A DNA stretch of 41,866 bases from Chlorobium sp. (GTDB lineage Bacteria; Bacteroidota; Chlorobiia; Chlorobiales; Chlorobiaceae), in assembly GCF_021740465.1 (NCBI RefSeq), contig NZ_JAIOZR010000018.1:1-41866 (forward strand). Reading direction: 5' to 3'. The notes beneath the pieces are model-generated. The model was given only the letters and a program-made list of their open reading frames with translations. It was not told the DNA's origin and did not search any database. The first letter of the stretch is position 1, and each line of letters opens with the position of its first letter. Below are positions 26,399 through 35,408 of the stretch, one piece after another. The position numbers and the translations under genes were made by a program.

Positions 26399-27127
26399 AT
26401 GAACACTTTTTCAAGGTTTTTTTCTGTCGTGTTGACGGCATCGCTTTTTGCCGCTGCTCCGGTGTATGCCGGAGAGGATGCTGCCGGTTATTTCGCGTCC
26501 GGCAGCTCGAAGTTCGATTCGGGCGATTACCGGGGCGCCATTGAGGAGTTCACGAAAGTCGTCGAACTCGATCCGAAGGCAGCAAAGGCTTTCGATAAAA
26601 GGGGGAATGCAAAAATGAAAACCGGTGACCGCCCGGGAGCTATAGCCGATTTCATAAATGTGATCGAGCTTGTGCCGCAGCTTTCGAAGGTTTTTACGGA
26701 GGGGGAAAAGGAGCTCGACGGGGAAGATGAGCCTGATCTTCATGCGGTCGCTGCCGACGATTTGCATGCCGATTATGCATTCGCTTTCGATAACAGGGGG
26801 CTGCTGAGGTATATCAACGGGAACTACCGGGAAGCCATAGAGGATTTTACGGCGGCGATTGCGCTTGAACCGAAATTCGCCCTGCCCTACAAGCACCGGG
26901 GTTATGCGAAACATGATCTGCAGGACTATGCGGGAGCCATCGAGGACTACAGCTGGGCGATCAGGCTCGACAGAAAAGCCGGGGAGACCTACTGGGACCG
27001 GGGACTTGCAAAAGAGCAGGCGGGGGACAAGGAGGGCGCTCTTGATGATTTCAGAAAAGCCGCAAAGCTTGGCGAGAAGAGCGCTATAGAGCGGCTCGGA
27101 GAACAGGCTGCGGAAGGGGAGTCGTGA
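26399..27127 (+). CDS. Secreted tetratricopeptide-repeat protein
   Basis: The 242-residue protein has a signal peptide with a probable cut after PVYA (residue 24) and then about four to five TPR units. Examples are AAGYFASGSSKFDSGDYRGAIEEFTKVVELDP, AFDNRGLLRYINGNYREAIEDFTAAIALEP and LPYKHRGYAKHDLQDYAGAIEDYSWAIRLD, each with the typical G/A, Y and A positions. An acidic insert (about 102-125, EKELDGEDEPDLHAVAADD) breaks the second unit. TPRs mediate protein-protein contact, and the partner is unknown. The ATG at 26399 is the first in frame with a full signal peptide. Confidence 0.9.
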   Translation: MNTFSRFFSVVLTASLFAAAPVYAGEDAAGYFASGSSKFDSGDYRGAIEEFTKVVELDPKAAKAFDKRGNAKMKTGDRPGAIADFINVIELVPQLSKVFTEGEKELDGEDEPDLHAVAADDLHADYAFAFDNRGLLRYINGNYREAIEDFTAAIALEPKFALPYKHRGYAKHDLQDYAGAIEDYSWAIRLDRKAGETYWDRGLAKEQAGDKEGALDDFRKAAKLGEKSAIERLGEQAAEGES

Positions 27128-27143
27128 AGGGGGCGGGTTCTGT

Positions 27144-27186
27144 CGTGTATTTTAAGGAAAAATCTATGAACTCGACCAAATACACG
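27144..27186 (+). promoter_or_regulatory. Inverted repeat around a leader ORF before the EFR1-type gene
   Basis: CGTGTATTT (27144-27152) is perfectly complementary to AAATACACG (27178-27186). The 25-base loop contains AAGGA (27154-27158) and, 7 bases later, an ATG at 27166. Folding would bring the leader's start region into a hairpin loop a few bases before the next start codon at 27195. Confidence 0.5.
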
Positions 27187-27198
27187 ATGCATTCATGA
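27166..27198 (+). CDS. Possible 10-residue leader peptide (MNSTKYTMHS)
   Basis: An ATG at 27166 has a well-spaced ribosome site (AAGGA at 27154-27158) and opens a 10-codon frame that stops at 27196-27198. Its TGA overlaps the ATG of the EFR1-type gene (ATGA), the usual form of translational coupling. The EFR1 start itself has no good ribosome site, which supports coupling. The frame is very short and could be chance. Confidence 0.35.
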   Translation: MNSTKYTMHS

Positions 27199-28063
27199 AG
27201 AGATGTCTTCTGATATATCTGTCCCTCAGAGGGACAACGGAAAAAACAGCCGGGGCCATTGCCGCCGGATTGCGTTCGGCAGGGTACCTGGTCGATCTGT
27301 GCAACATGGCACATGAAAGTCCCTCCAGGCCCGAAGGGTACGACCTGCTGGGGATCGGTTCGCCAGCACACTATTTCAGGCTTCCCTTCAATATCTCGGA
27401 TTACCTGCACGTTTTGAGGCCTCTGGATGGATTGCCTTTTTTTTCCTTCATGCTTTACGGCTCCTATCCGGGAGAGGCAGGCAATCTTCTGCGTAAGGCT
27501 CTCTCCGGCAAAGGCGGCCGTGAGGTTGGTTATTTCCACTGTCGAGGGGCCGATTACTACCAGGGTTATCTGCAGGAAGGTTATCTGTTTCGCCTGATAA
27601 TCCGGTGCCCGAGGAGCTGGCGGCCGCAGAGCGGTTCGGAGGCAAAACGGCGGCGGTGCTTTCGGGTGCGGAGGCCTACACGCCTCCCCCTTTCGATCCT
27701 CCCCTGGAGCTGATTTTCCGTATCGAGAGAAGTCTGGCGAGTCGCGGACTCGTTCGAACCGTCTATATCCGGCTTTTCCATGTCGACAGGTCACGCTGCG
27801 AGGCGTGCGGCAGGTGCATGAGCGGGTGCCCGACCGGCAATATTTCAGCGGATGATGACGGTCGGCCGGTCTGGAGGAATGACTGCCTGCTTTGTCTTTA
27901 CTGCCAGATGCAGTGTCCCGGTGAAGCGATTTCGACGCCTATTAACTGGAGGGTGTTCCGGACGATTCTCGGCTACAATATCGCGTACTCTCTTGGCGAT
28001 CCGTCTGTCGAATATGTCAGGGTAAGCCACCGCCGGGGCGAGACCCGGCGGGAGGGATCGTGA
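27195..28063 (+). pseudogene. EFR1-type flavodoxin/ferredoxin protein, frameshifted
   Basis: The first frame (27195 to about 27593) encodes a flavodoxin-like domain (LIYLSLRGTTEKTAGAIAAGL; DLLGIGSPAHYFRLPFN; MLYGSYPGEAGNLL). The rest continues in another frame (27596-28063) with PDNPVPEELAAAERFG-like sequence and two [4Fe-4S] motifs, CEACGRCMSGCP and CLLCLYCQMQCP. One extra C in the CC at 27593-27594 would restore a single 289-residue protein reading FRPDNPVPEEL, the normal EFR1 layout. So this is either a recent one-base deletion or a sequencing error. Such proteins probably pass electrons between ferredoxin clusters and FMN; the partner is unknown. Confidence 0.85.
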
Positions 28064-28069
28064 ACCGCC

Positions 28070-28507
28070 TTATTTTGTTTTCCTGATTTCCAACAGGCCG
28101 ATTCTGGAGTGATGGTCGCTGTCGCCGTCATTGATCATGATGAGTTCAATGGCGTTTCCGCCCAGAATATCGCCTACCAGAATATCCTCGTCATGGTCAA
28201 CCATGTAAAGATGCTTGCCGTCTCTGGAGATAACGCCTGAAAAGCCTTCCTTTACTTTCGCCCCGTCATGGAGTTTTTTCGTATAGGTGCGTTCTCCGTA
28301 GAAAATGCGGCCTTCCTGTTTTTTAATCTCCCATTTTCCGTTCGCCTCGGAAGTCGAGGCAAAGCCTCTTTTTTCGTGATGGTGGCCGTAGGTCACGGTT
28401 TCCCATTTTCCCGTAAGATCGGGTACTGACTGGTCTGCCGAAGCGGTGGCGGCAGAAAAAAACATGCAGGCGCCCAGAAGCGCAGGAATGGCCCTCGATG
28501 GTTTCAC
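28070..28507 (-). CDS. Small secreted protein of unknown function
   Basis: From a GTG at 28507, with GGGAG 9 bases upstream, the frame encodes 145 residues: a signal peptide (IPALLGACMFFSAATASA) and a mature part of about 120 residues rich in His, Asp and Gly (DLTGKWETVTYGHHHEKRGF; MVDHDEDILVGD; DGDSDHHSRIGLLEIRKTK). The pattern of short beta strands ending in a W/K-rich start is lipocalin-like, but I do not recognise the family. An upstream in-frame ATG at 28549 would place residues before the signal peptide and is less likely. It converges with the EFR1-type gene, 6 bases apart. Confidence 0.72.
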   Translation of the reverse strand: MKPSRAIPALLGACMFFSAATASADQSVPDLTGKWETVTYGHHHEKRGFASTSEANGKWEIKKQEGRIFYGERTYTKKLHDGAKVKEGFSGVISRDGKHLYMVDHDEDILVGDILGGNAIELIMINDGDSDHHSRIGLLEIRKTK

Positions 28508-28541
28508 GGTTTGATCTCCCTGTTTTGGGGGTGGGAAAGAC

Positions 28542-28571
28542 GCCCGCAATCAGGCTGCCCGGATTGCGGGC
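28542..28571 (-). terminator. Hairpin downstream of the rhlE-like gene
   Basis: GCCCGCAATC (28542-28551) pairs perfectly with GATTGCGGGC (28562-28571) over a 10-base loop. A second stem, GCCCGA/TCGGGC (28648-28653 and 28669-28674), lies directly at the helicase stop. Neither is followed by a long T-run on the minus strand (GTCTTTCCC for the first), so termination is plausible but not certain. Confidence 0.45.
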
Positions 28572-28674
28572 GGACAAGGTATGTAATTTATACTATTCCT
28601 TGGGTACCGGCAATCCGCGATTCCGGTTTTTCTTGGATTGGTGCGGAGCCCGACCGGAAAAGCCGCGCTCGGGC

Positions 28675-29934
28675 CTACTTGTTTTTTCCGGATCTCGAAT
28701 AGCCCCATTTTGGTTTTCCCGATGCCGGAGGTTTCGGGCCGGGGTGCCCACTGTTCGAGCGGCCCTGCTGTTTGGGGGTTTTCACCGGATTGTGGTCCAT
28801 AAGTGGAAAGGGGTGGGTGTCGTTGACCGGGATTTTTTTTGCGATCAGTTTTTCCACATCGCGGAGATACTCTTTCTCCTCCGCATCGCAGAAGGAGATC
28901 GCAGTGCCTTTCGCTCCGGCTCTTCCGGTGCGTCCTATACGATGCACGTATGTTTCGGCAATGTTCGACATGTCGAAATTGATCACATATTCCAGTTCGT
29001 CCACGTCGATGCCGCGTGCGGCAATATCGGTAGCCACCAGAACCCGCATGGTCTGTTCCTTGAAGTTTGCAAGGGCACGCTGACGGGCGTTCTGCGCCTT
29101 GTTTCCATGGATTGCCGCAGCTGTTATGTTGTGCTTCTGAAGGTATTTCACCACCTTGTCGGCCCCGTGCTTGGTTCGGGTGAACACCAGAGCCGTCCTG
29201 ATATCCTGGTTTTTCAGCAGGTGCACCAGGAGGCTGTTTTTATTGCCCTTGTCGACGAAGCATATCTGCTGGTTGATGATCTCTACGGTTGAGGAGACCG
29301 GCGTAACGGATACTTTCGAGGGATTGCTCAGAATGGTTGCCGCAAGCTTGACGATTTCCGGCGGCATGGTTGCCGAGAAAAAGAGTGACTGCCGTTTTTT
29401 GGGCAGCATGGCGAGTATTTTTCTGATGTCGTGGATAAAGCCCATATCGAGCATGCGGTCGGCTTCGTCCAGCACCAGGATCTCCACATCGCGCAGGTGC
29501 AGAAATCCCTGGTTCACCAGATCGAGCAGCCGGCCCGGCGTCGCGATGACGATATCGACACCGTTACGAAGGGCCGATATCTGGGGGTTCTGGTTCACCC
29601 CTCCGAATATTACCGTGTTATTGAGTCCAGTGTGCCGGCCGTATGCGCTGAAGCTGTCTCCGATCTGAATGGCCAGCTCCCTGGTAGGTGTGACGATGAG
29701 GCTGCGAATCTTTCGTTTTTTGTCGTTGCGTTTTTCTGCGGCGCCAAGCAGCTGCAGGATAGGAATGGCGAAGGCTGCTGTTTTTCCTGTTCCGGTCTGC
29801 GCGCAGCCGAGAAGGTCGTTACCTTCGAGAATAATCGGTATGGCTTCGGCCTGAATCGGCGTCGGCGAGGTATATCCCTCTTCGTGCAATGCTTTTACAA
29901 CGGGTTCAATGATGGAGAGTGATCGAAATGGCAT
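28675..29934 (-). CDS. rhlE: DEAD-box RNA helicase, RhlE-like
   Basis: This is an ATP-dependent RNA helicase that acts in ribosome assembly or RNA turnover. The 419-residue protein has all core motifs: Q-motif GYTSPTPIQ, motif [26 protein letters not shown] in [17 protein letters not shown], and HRIGRTGR. The middle part ([23 protein letters not shown] and [13 protein letters not shown]) is closest to RhlE as I remember it. The last 45 residues are basic and low in complexity ([14 protein letters not shown]), a likely RNA-binding tail. The ATG at 29934 fits the family N-terminus. It stands alone, with non-coding DNA on both sides. Confidence 0.95.
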   Translation of the reverse strand: MPFRSLSIIEPVVKALHEEGYTSPTPIQAEAIPIILEGNDLLGCAQTGTGKTAAFAIPILQLLGAAEKRNDKKRKIRSLIVTPTRELAIQIGDSFSAYGRHTGLNNTVIFGGVNQNPQISALRNGVDIVIATPGRLLDLVNQGFLHLRDVEILVLDEADRMLDMGFIHDIRKILAMLPKKRQSLFFSATMPPEIVKLAATILSNPSKVSVTPVSSTVEIINQQICFVDKGNKNSLLVHLLKNQDIRTALVFTRTKHGADKVVKYLQKHNITAAAIHGNKAQNARQRALANFKEQTMRVLVATDIAARGIDVDELEYVINFDMSNIAETYVHRIGRTGRAGAKGTAISFCDAEEKEYLRDVEKLIAKKIPVNDTHPFPLMDHNPVKTPKQQGRSNSGHPGPKPPASGKPKWGYSRSGKNK

Positions 29935-30078
29935 GGTATCTGTATTTGTTTAATAAAAATCGGTTATGACGACGCAGGGGAGCCTTCATTTGGCTCCGGC
30001 AGACTCGCACGGCCCGGTTCGGCAGGACGGGAAAACACGGCAAAAAAAGCTTGTGGCGGATGAACAGGGGATGAGCGT

Positions 30079-30261
30079 TCAGGGCTTGATATAGGCATTG
30101 AGTCCGATGGTCACAGGCTTGCCGTCAACTTTCGCAGTGGTTTCAACGTTACCGCGGGAACTTGCAACGACAAGGGTTTTGCCGGATGAAGAGCGTACCG
30201 GTTTCTCAAGGTCTATTTCGATATAAAGTTTGTTGTTTTTGATTTCGACGGTCATTGCCAT
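30079..30261 (-). CDS. Small conserved protein of unknown function
   Basis: The 60-residue protein starts MAMTVEIKNNKLYIEIDLEK and continues with RSSSGKTLVVASSRGN and VDGKPVTIGLNAYIKP. I recall similar short proteins with the SGKTLVVASS and GKPVTIGLNAY stretches in many bacteria, with no assigned role; they look like a small beta-rich fold. Codons upstream of the ATG at 30261 are open to 30312 but look non-coding, and an ATG at 30255 is also possible. It lies between the helicase and waaA with its own spacing, so it may be a single gene. Confidence 0.75.
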   Translation of the reverse strand: MAMTVEIKNNKLYIEIDLEKPVRSSSGKTLVVASSRGNVETTAKVDGKPVTIGLNAYIKP

Positions 30262-30399
30262 AGGTCGTTCAGGGATTCGGGTGATGTGGATCATGCTGCC
30301 GGACGGCCACAAGATAGCATAATTCAGCTGCCGACAACAGGGGAAAAGAGGGCGTTTTCAACCCCGTTAACTATAAACCTCCGGAATGGGGTATTAAGT

Positions 30400-31689
30400 T
30401 CATGCGGATTCCGCCACGGCGAGATAGTTTTCGATGCATCGGGAGATAATGGCAGTTGCGCCGGTTCGTTCCTTTACGAATGCGCCGGCTGCCTCTCCCG
30501 AACCTGCCCGTACGGCACAATCCTTCATGAAGAGGTTCAGGGCCGCCAGGAGCGACGTTTCATCCTCGACGACGGTCGCGCCTCCTTTTTCGGCAAGATC
30601 TTCAGCTTCCGGAGAGTTGTGGTGGCGAGGGCCGAAGAGTACCGGAATACCGTAGACCGCCGGTTCGAGGGTGTTGTGCACGTTCACCCCGAACCCTCCG
30701 CCTACATAGGCGATCGATCCGATCGAGTAAAGTTCGGCCAGATAGCCGGTTTCGTCGATGACGAGCACCTGCTGTTCCGGATCGAATGCGGGATCCAATG
30801 ACGATACCCTTGCGAAGGGGATATTCCGTTCTTCGAGCGTGCGGCAGAGCCGTTCGATGTTTTCAGTGTTAACCTGATGCGGCACCAGAACAAGATCCGG
30901 GCTGTTTTCGAGACGCTGCCATGCGCCCAGGAGCAGGGCTTCGTCTATCGGCCAGATGCTGCCGGCGATAAGGACGGTACGGTTTTCATAGAACGGTTTC
31001 AGGTGTGCGACCTTTCCGGGATTCCGGCTGCGCAGAAAGACCTGGTCGAATCGGGGGTCGCCGGCGGTTTCGGCCTGCAGGCAGCCGAACAGGTCGCGGA
31101 ATGCCCGGGAGTCCTTTGCCGAAACGGTATAGATGTGGTTGAAAAGGTTGAAAATGCTGCGGTAAAAGCCCTTCAGCAGCGGGTTGAAGTACTGGGAGTT
31201 TTCCTGAAGCACTGCCGCAGCGAGTATGAGGCGAGCACCGGATTTTTTTGCCGCAAGCAGGTGGTTGGGCCAGAAGTCGTAGCGCATGAGCAGGAGTATG
31301 TCGGGTTCGAGCAGCGATACGAGCCGTTTTGCGTTTGCAGGCGTATCGACAGGAAGGTAGAAGACCGCGGTGGCTCCGGCAAAGTTTTTTCGGGCATTGT
31401 AGCCGGAGTCCGAAAGAAAGGAGACATATACCGTGATCTTCGGGTGTTTCTCCTGCAGGGCCGCTATGACCGGACGGGCCTGTTCGAATTCGCCGACCGA
31501 AGCTGCGTGCACCCAAAGCCGGAAAGAGGGTTTTGCGGCGGATCGCACGGTCGCTTCAAGTTCTTCGAACAGGTTTTTACGCAGAGACGTAAAGGTATGC
31601 AGCCGCCTGAAGAGGGGGCTGATCAATCCGGCAGCTCCGAAAAGCAGCGGGCTGATGATGGTGTAGGTTGTAAGTGCCAAGCTGTTCAT
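30400..31689 (-). CDS. waaA: 3-deoxy-D-manno-octulosonic acid (Kdo) transferase
   Basis: WaaA (KdtA) adds Kdo from CMP-Kdo to lipid A precursor at the inner membrane. The 429-residue protein has an N-terminal membrane anchor (about 5-25), LWVHAASVGEFEQARPVI with the conserved catalytic Glu, YDFWPNHLLAAKKSGARLIL, the nucleotide-binding part VLIAGSIWPIDEALLL, and the C-terminal YVGGGFGVNVHNTLEPAVYGIPVLFGPRH signature. The protein points to an LPS-bearing Gram-negative envelope. The start ATG at 31689 overlaps by ATGA the stop of a short upstream frame. Confidence 0.95.
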   Translation of the reverse strand: MNSLALTTYTIISPLLFGAAGLISPLFRRLHTFTSLRKNLFEELEATVRSAAKPSFRLWVHAASVGEFEQARPVIAALQEKHPKITVYVSFLSDSGYNARKNFAGATAVFYLPVDTPANAKRLVSLLEPDILLLMRYDFWPNHLLAAKKSGARLILAAAVLQENSQYFNPLLKGFYRSIFNLFNHIYTVSAKDSRAFRDLFGCLQAETAGDPRFDQVFLRSRNPGKVAHLKPFYENRTVLIAGSIWPIDEALLLGAWQRLENSPDLVLVPHQVNTENIERLCRTLEERNIPFARVSSLDPAFDPEQQVLVIDETGYLAELYSIGSIAYVGGGFGVNVHNTLEPAVYGIPVLFGPRHHNSPEAEDLAEKGGATVVEDETSLLAALNLFMKDCAVRAGSGEAAGAFVKERTGATAIISRCIENYLAVAESA

Positions 31690-31892
31690 ATCCGTTGTCC
31701 GTTATTACTGTCCAGAAGGAACTCCTGTAAATCCGTTGCTCCGTCGGGCCGCTTTTTTCTTTCAGTACGGAAATAACCGTGCCTTTCCGGGGGCCGGTCA
31801 TTCCGGCCTGCAGACGTCTCCTCTGTGCAGGAACCCGGGAGGCGAGCGCCCATAAAGGTAAGAAAAAAGAGTAGTACCGCCGTGCCCGCCAT
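31686..31892 (-). CDS. Possible small membrane-anchored protein before waaA
   Basis: A frame from ATG 31892 encodes 68 residues with a hydrophobic start (MAGTAVLLFFLTFMGARLPGSC) that could be a signal peptide or weak lipobox, followed by a polar, basic tail. It ends in ATGA overlap with waaA, which favours a real coupled gene. It lacks a clear ribosome site and I recognise no family. The roughly 340-bp gap between waaA and the helicase holds nothing else I can support. Confidence 0.3.
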   Translation of the reverse strand: MAGTAVLLFFLTFMGARLPGSCTEETSAGRNDRPPERHGYFRTERKKRPDGATDLQEFLLDSNNGQRI

Positions 31893-32028
31893 CCCGGGGC
31901 GACGTTTTTTCAGGGAGCCTGTTTGTAATTCGAACAAACTTATACGAAATTCAACAGGAACTTCAGCCCATTCGGCGTCACGTTCAGTGCCCCGGAAGTG
32001 TTTAACCTGTTAACGGATCAGTAACGTT

Positions 32029-34242
32029 TTGACGGATTTTCTTCGCGATCTCAACGATGTACAGCGCAGCGCAGTCACTGCAACCGAAGGGCCGGTTATG
32101 GTGCTTGCCGGTGCCGGTTCCGGAAAGACGAGGGTGATCACCTACCGGATCGCCCATCTTATCCGCAATAACGGGGTCTCCCCGTATAATATTCTCGCAC
32201 TGACCTTCACCAACAAGGCCGCAGGAGAGATGCGCCATCGCATCGACACCCTCCTGCAGGGATCTGGCTCCCCGGGCCTCTGGATCGGTACGTTCCATTC
32301 GGTTTTTGCACGCCTGCTGCGCAGCCATATTCATCTTCTCGGCTACGACAGGAATTTCTCGATTTTCGATTCCGACGACAGTAAAAGTCTGATCCGTCAG
32401 TCGATGAACGATCTGGGCATCTCGCACGATTCGCTGCCGGTCAATGCCGTGCAGTCTATTATCAGCAAGGCCAAGAACAGCTTTATCCTTCCTTCGGAGT
32501 TCCAGAGCAGGCCTGGTGACTACAACCAGCAGAAGGCTGCAAAGGTCTACGAACTCTATACCCGGAAACTGCGCGAGAACAATGCGCTCGATTTCGACGA
32601 TCTGCTCATCAAGCCGCTCGAGCTGTTCAGGGAGCACGAGTCCGTTCTCGCCGAGCTGCAGGAGACTTTCCGATACATCCTGATCGACGAATACCAGGAT
32701 ACCAACCGGGCGCAGTACCTGGCCGCGAAAATGCTCGGAGCCAGGCATCGCAATATTTTCGTTGTCGGTGATGACGCTCAGTCTATTTACTCCTGGCGCG
32801 GCGCCGATATCTCCAATATCCTGAATTTTCAGGACGACTATCAGGAGTCGATGACGTTCAAGCTGGTCGAGAACTACCGGAGTACCGGAACGATTCTCCA
32901 GGCGGCCAACAGCGTCATTCGCAACAACCGCCGACAGATCAAGAAGGAGCTGGTATCGCATCGCAGCGCCGGAGAGCCGGTTACCCTGCTCGAGGCTTAC
33001 AACGAGCGGCAGGAGGCAGAAAAGGTTGTGGAGCAGGTCCGTTCGATGCGCAAGAAGGATGGTCATGAGTTTTCGGCGTTTGCCGTCTTTTACCGGACCA
33101 ATGCACAGTCGAGGGTGCTTGAGGACGTGATGCGTCAGAACAGGATTCCCTACAGGATATTCGGCAGCGTCTCGTTCTACAAGCGCAAGGAGATCAAGGA
33201 TGCTGTGGCATACCTTCGATTCATTGTCAATGAACGCGACAATGAATCGCTCCTGAGGATCATAAATTTTCCGCCCAGAAAGATCGGTGAGGTCAGTATC
33301 GCCAAACTGAAGGAGTATGCCGTCCTGCAGGACGTTTCGCTTTACGATGCCATCCGCAGTGCCTCCGGAGGAGGATTCCAGCAGCGCCTGCTGAATGCCC
33401 TGGAGAGCTTCAGCAGCGTGGTCGAGCAGCTCAAGCAGCTGGCGGAGTACGGCAGCGTGTACGATGTGCTCAGCGAACTGTTCAATCTTACGGGTATTCC
33501 CGCGCAGCTTCAGGCCGAGAATACCGCCGAATCGCTTGCGCGCTATGATAACCTCCAGGAACTGCTCTCGATGGCCAGGGATTTTTCCGATCACAACCCC
33601 GATTCCAGTTCGCTCGGCGATTTTCTCGAAAATATATCCCTTGCTTCCGATTACGACGAAACCAGGGAGTCCGATAATTATGTGTCGCTGATGACCGTGC
33701 ACGCCTCCAAGGGGCTCGAGTTTCCGGTTGTGTTCATTACCGGCATGGAGGAACGGCTTTTTCCGCTCAACACTTACGAGCATGATGAACTCGAGGAGGA
33801 GCGACGGCTCTTTTACGTCGCCATGACGCGGGCGAAGGAAAAGATATTTCTTTCGTGGGCACGCTCGCGTTACCAGTACGGTCAGCCGCAGCAGTGCCTG
33901 CGTTCGATGTTTGTCGGTGAAATAGATGCCTCCATCGTCCGTACCGAAAGCGGTGAGCTGCTTTCCATGCGCGGTACCGGTGAGAGGTCCTCTTCTTCGG
34001 GCATCGCTCCATCAAGAGGCTTTCAGCGCAGGGAGCTTTCTCCGCAGGCCACCGGGCAGGAAAGCAAGCCGGCTGCGAAAGGGCTTCGGGCAGGCACTCT
34101 GGTGCACCATGCCCTGTTCGGCCCCGGCATGGTTCTGGAGCTGCACGGTTCGGGATCGGCGGCAAAGGTGAAAATCAGGTTTCGTTCGGCAGGCGACAAG
34201 ACGCTGATGGTGCAGTATGCCAATCTGAAAATTGTCGGTTAG
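32029..34242 (+). CDS. pcrA: UvrD/PcrA-type 3'-5' DNA helicase
   Basis: This superfamily 1A helicase acts in repair and replication. The 737-residue protein starts LRDLNDVQRSAVTATEGPVMVLAGAGSGKT (Q-motif and Walker A). It then has LTFTNKAAGEM, IGTFHSVFARLL, LIDEYQDTNRAQY (motif II), GDDAQSIYSWRGA (III), LVENYRST (IV), LMTVHASKGLEFPVVF (V) and RRLFYVAMTRAKEKI (VI). The C-terminus ends in the small Tudor-like domain of PcrA/UvrD (GTLVHHALFGPGMVLEL...). The start is TTG at 32029, with no better upstream codon. It is divergent from waaA. Confidence 0.96.
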   Translation: MTDFLRDLNDVQRSAVTATEGPVMVLAGAGSGKTRVITYRIAHLIRNNGVSPYNILALTFTNKAAGEMRHRIDTLLQGSGSPGLWIGTFHSVFARLLRSHIHLLGYDRNFSIFDSDDSKSLIRQSMNDLGISHDSLPVNAVQSIISKAKNSFILPSEFQSRPGDYNQQKAAKVYELYTRKLRENNALDFDDLLIKPLELFREHESVLAELQETFRYILIDEYQDTNRAQYLAAKMLGARHRNIFVVGDDAQSIYSWRGADISNILNFQDDYQESMTFKLVENYRSTGTILQAANSVIRNNRRQIKKELVSHRSAGEPVTLLEAYNERQEAEKVVEQVRSMRKKDGHEFSAFAVFYRTNAQSRVLEDVMRQNRIPYRIFGSVSFYKRKEIKDAVAYLRFIVNERDNESLLRIINFPPRKIGEVSIAKLKEYAVLQDVSLYDAIRSASGGGFQQRLLNALESFSSVVEQLKQLAEYGSVYDVLSELFNLTGIPAQLQAENTAESLARYDNLQELLSMARDFSDHNPDSSSLGDFLENISLASDYDETRESDNYVSLMTVHASKGLEFPVVFITGMEERLFPLNTYEHDELEEERRLFYVAMTRAKEKIFLSWARSRYQYGQPQQCLRSMFVGEIDASIVRTESGELLSMRGTGERSSSSGIAPSRGFQRRELSPQATGQESKPAAKGLRAGTLVHHALFGPGMVLELHGSGSAAKVKIRFRSAGDKTLMVQYANLKIVG

Positions 34243-34347
34243 GCCGATAGAATTCAATGAAGGGCCTCTCTCTTCTTTGTCGGGGTGACAGGTAAAAGAG
34301 AGTCGGCCCTGAAAAAAAAGAGTGAAGAGTATAAACCGTTGAGCAGC

Positions 34348-35397
34348 ATGAAAATCCTTTTCGGGGTACAGGGTACGGGAAACGGCCATATCAGCCGTAG
34401 CAGGGAGCTGGTTGCAAAACTCAGGGAGGTGGGCCATGAGGTCGAGGTGATCATCAGCGGAAGAAAAAAAGAGGAACTGAAAGAGATCGATGTTTTTGAG
34501 CCCTACCGGGTGATGAAGGGGCTTACGCTGGTGACCTACAGGGGCAGGATGAACTACATGGAGACCATGTTCCAGCTCGATTTCGCAAGGCTCATGAACG
34601 ATGTGCTCACGCTCGATACCTCCGGAGTGGACCTGATCATCACCGATTTCGAGCCGATTACCTCGATGGTTGCCAAAATCCGCAATATTCCATCTGTCGG
34701 TTTCGGCCACCAGTACGCCTTCCGGTTCAATATCCCTTTTGTGAAAGGGAACCTGTTCGAGCGCTATACCCTTCTGAACTTCGCTCCGGCCCGTTACAAT
34801 GCCGGACTGCACTGGAGCCATTTCAACCAGCCGATCTTTCCGCCGGTCATTCCGGCCAGCCTGTACGCCCGGCGAACGGTTGAGGTACAGCCGACCAAGA
34901 TTCTTGTCTACCTGCCTTTCGAGGAGGTTGACGATGTCACCGAACTCGTCCGTCCGTTCAATCGCTACGAGTTCTACATTTACGGAAAGGTGAAGAGCGA
35001 TTTCGACGAAGGCTATCTGCACTACAGGAGTTACTCGCGTGAGGGGTTTCTCTGCGATCTGATGGAGTGTAACGGCGTTGTCTGCAATGCGGGTTTCGAG
35101 CTTCCCGGCGAGGCCTTGCATCTCGGCAAAAAGCTTTTGCTCAGGCCTCTCGACGGGCAGATAGAGCAGGAGTCGAATGCACTTGCCATGGTCGAGCTGC
35201 AGTACGGCATGGCGATGCATTCTCTTGACGGTGCGGTGCTTTCGGAGTGGCTGCAGTTGCCCGGGCGCGAGCCGCTGAACTACTCCCGTACGGTTGATTA
35301 TATTGCCGAATGGATCGGAAGCGGCGACTGGGACGGGCTTTCCCGCTATACGGAAGCAGCATGGAAGGCTGGCAAAGCAACCCAAGCAACCCTATAA
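34348..35397 (+). CDS. MJ1255/VC2487-family glycosyltransferase
   Basis: The 349-residue protein starts MKILFGVQGTGNGHISRSREL, the nucleotide-sugar-binding GNGH opening of this GT-B-type family. It continues with DLIITDFEPITSMVAKI, SVGFGHQYAF and VCNAGFELPGEALHLGKKLLLRPL, where the late region normally binds the donor diphosphate. The acceptor and sugar are unknown. Residues encoded upstream of the ATG at 34348 (from a GTG at 34285) are charged and atypical, so the internal ATG is preferred. It follows the helicase by about 105 bp and is followed by the nitroreductase 11 bases later. Confidence 0.88.
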   Translation: MKILFGVQGTGNGHISRSRELVAKLREVGHEVEVIISGRKKEELKEIDVFEPYRVMKGLTLVTYRGRMNYMETMFQLDFARLMNDVLTLDTSGVDLIITDFEPITSMVAKIRNIPSVGFGHQYAFRFNIPFVKGNLFERYTLLNFAPARYNAGLHWSHFNQPIFPPVIPASLYARRTVEVQPTKILVYLPFEEVDDVTELVRPFNRYEFYIYGKVKSDFDEGYLHYRSYSREGFLCDLMECNGVVCNAGFELPGEALHLGKKLLLRPLDGQIEQESNALAMVELQYGMAMHSLDGAVLSEWLQLPGREPLNYSRTVDYIAEWIGSGDWDGLSRYTEAAWKAGKATQATL

Positions 35398-35408
35398 GGG
35401 AGGGAATC

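Noticed and set aside
32002-33783. A 593-codon minus-strand frame opposite the helicase gene
   Set aside because: All conserved helicase motifs are on the plus strand; the minus frame is an antisense shadow with unusual composition.
34012-35385. A 457-codon minus-strand frame over the end of the helicase and the glycosyltransferase
   Set aside because: It spans two genes with clear family motifs on the other strand and shows no motif of its own.
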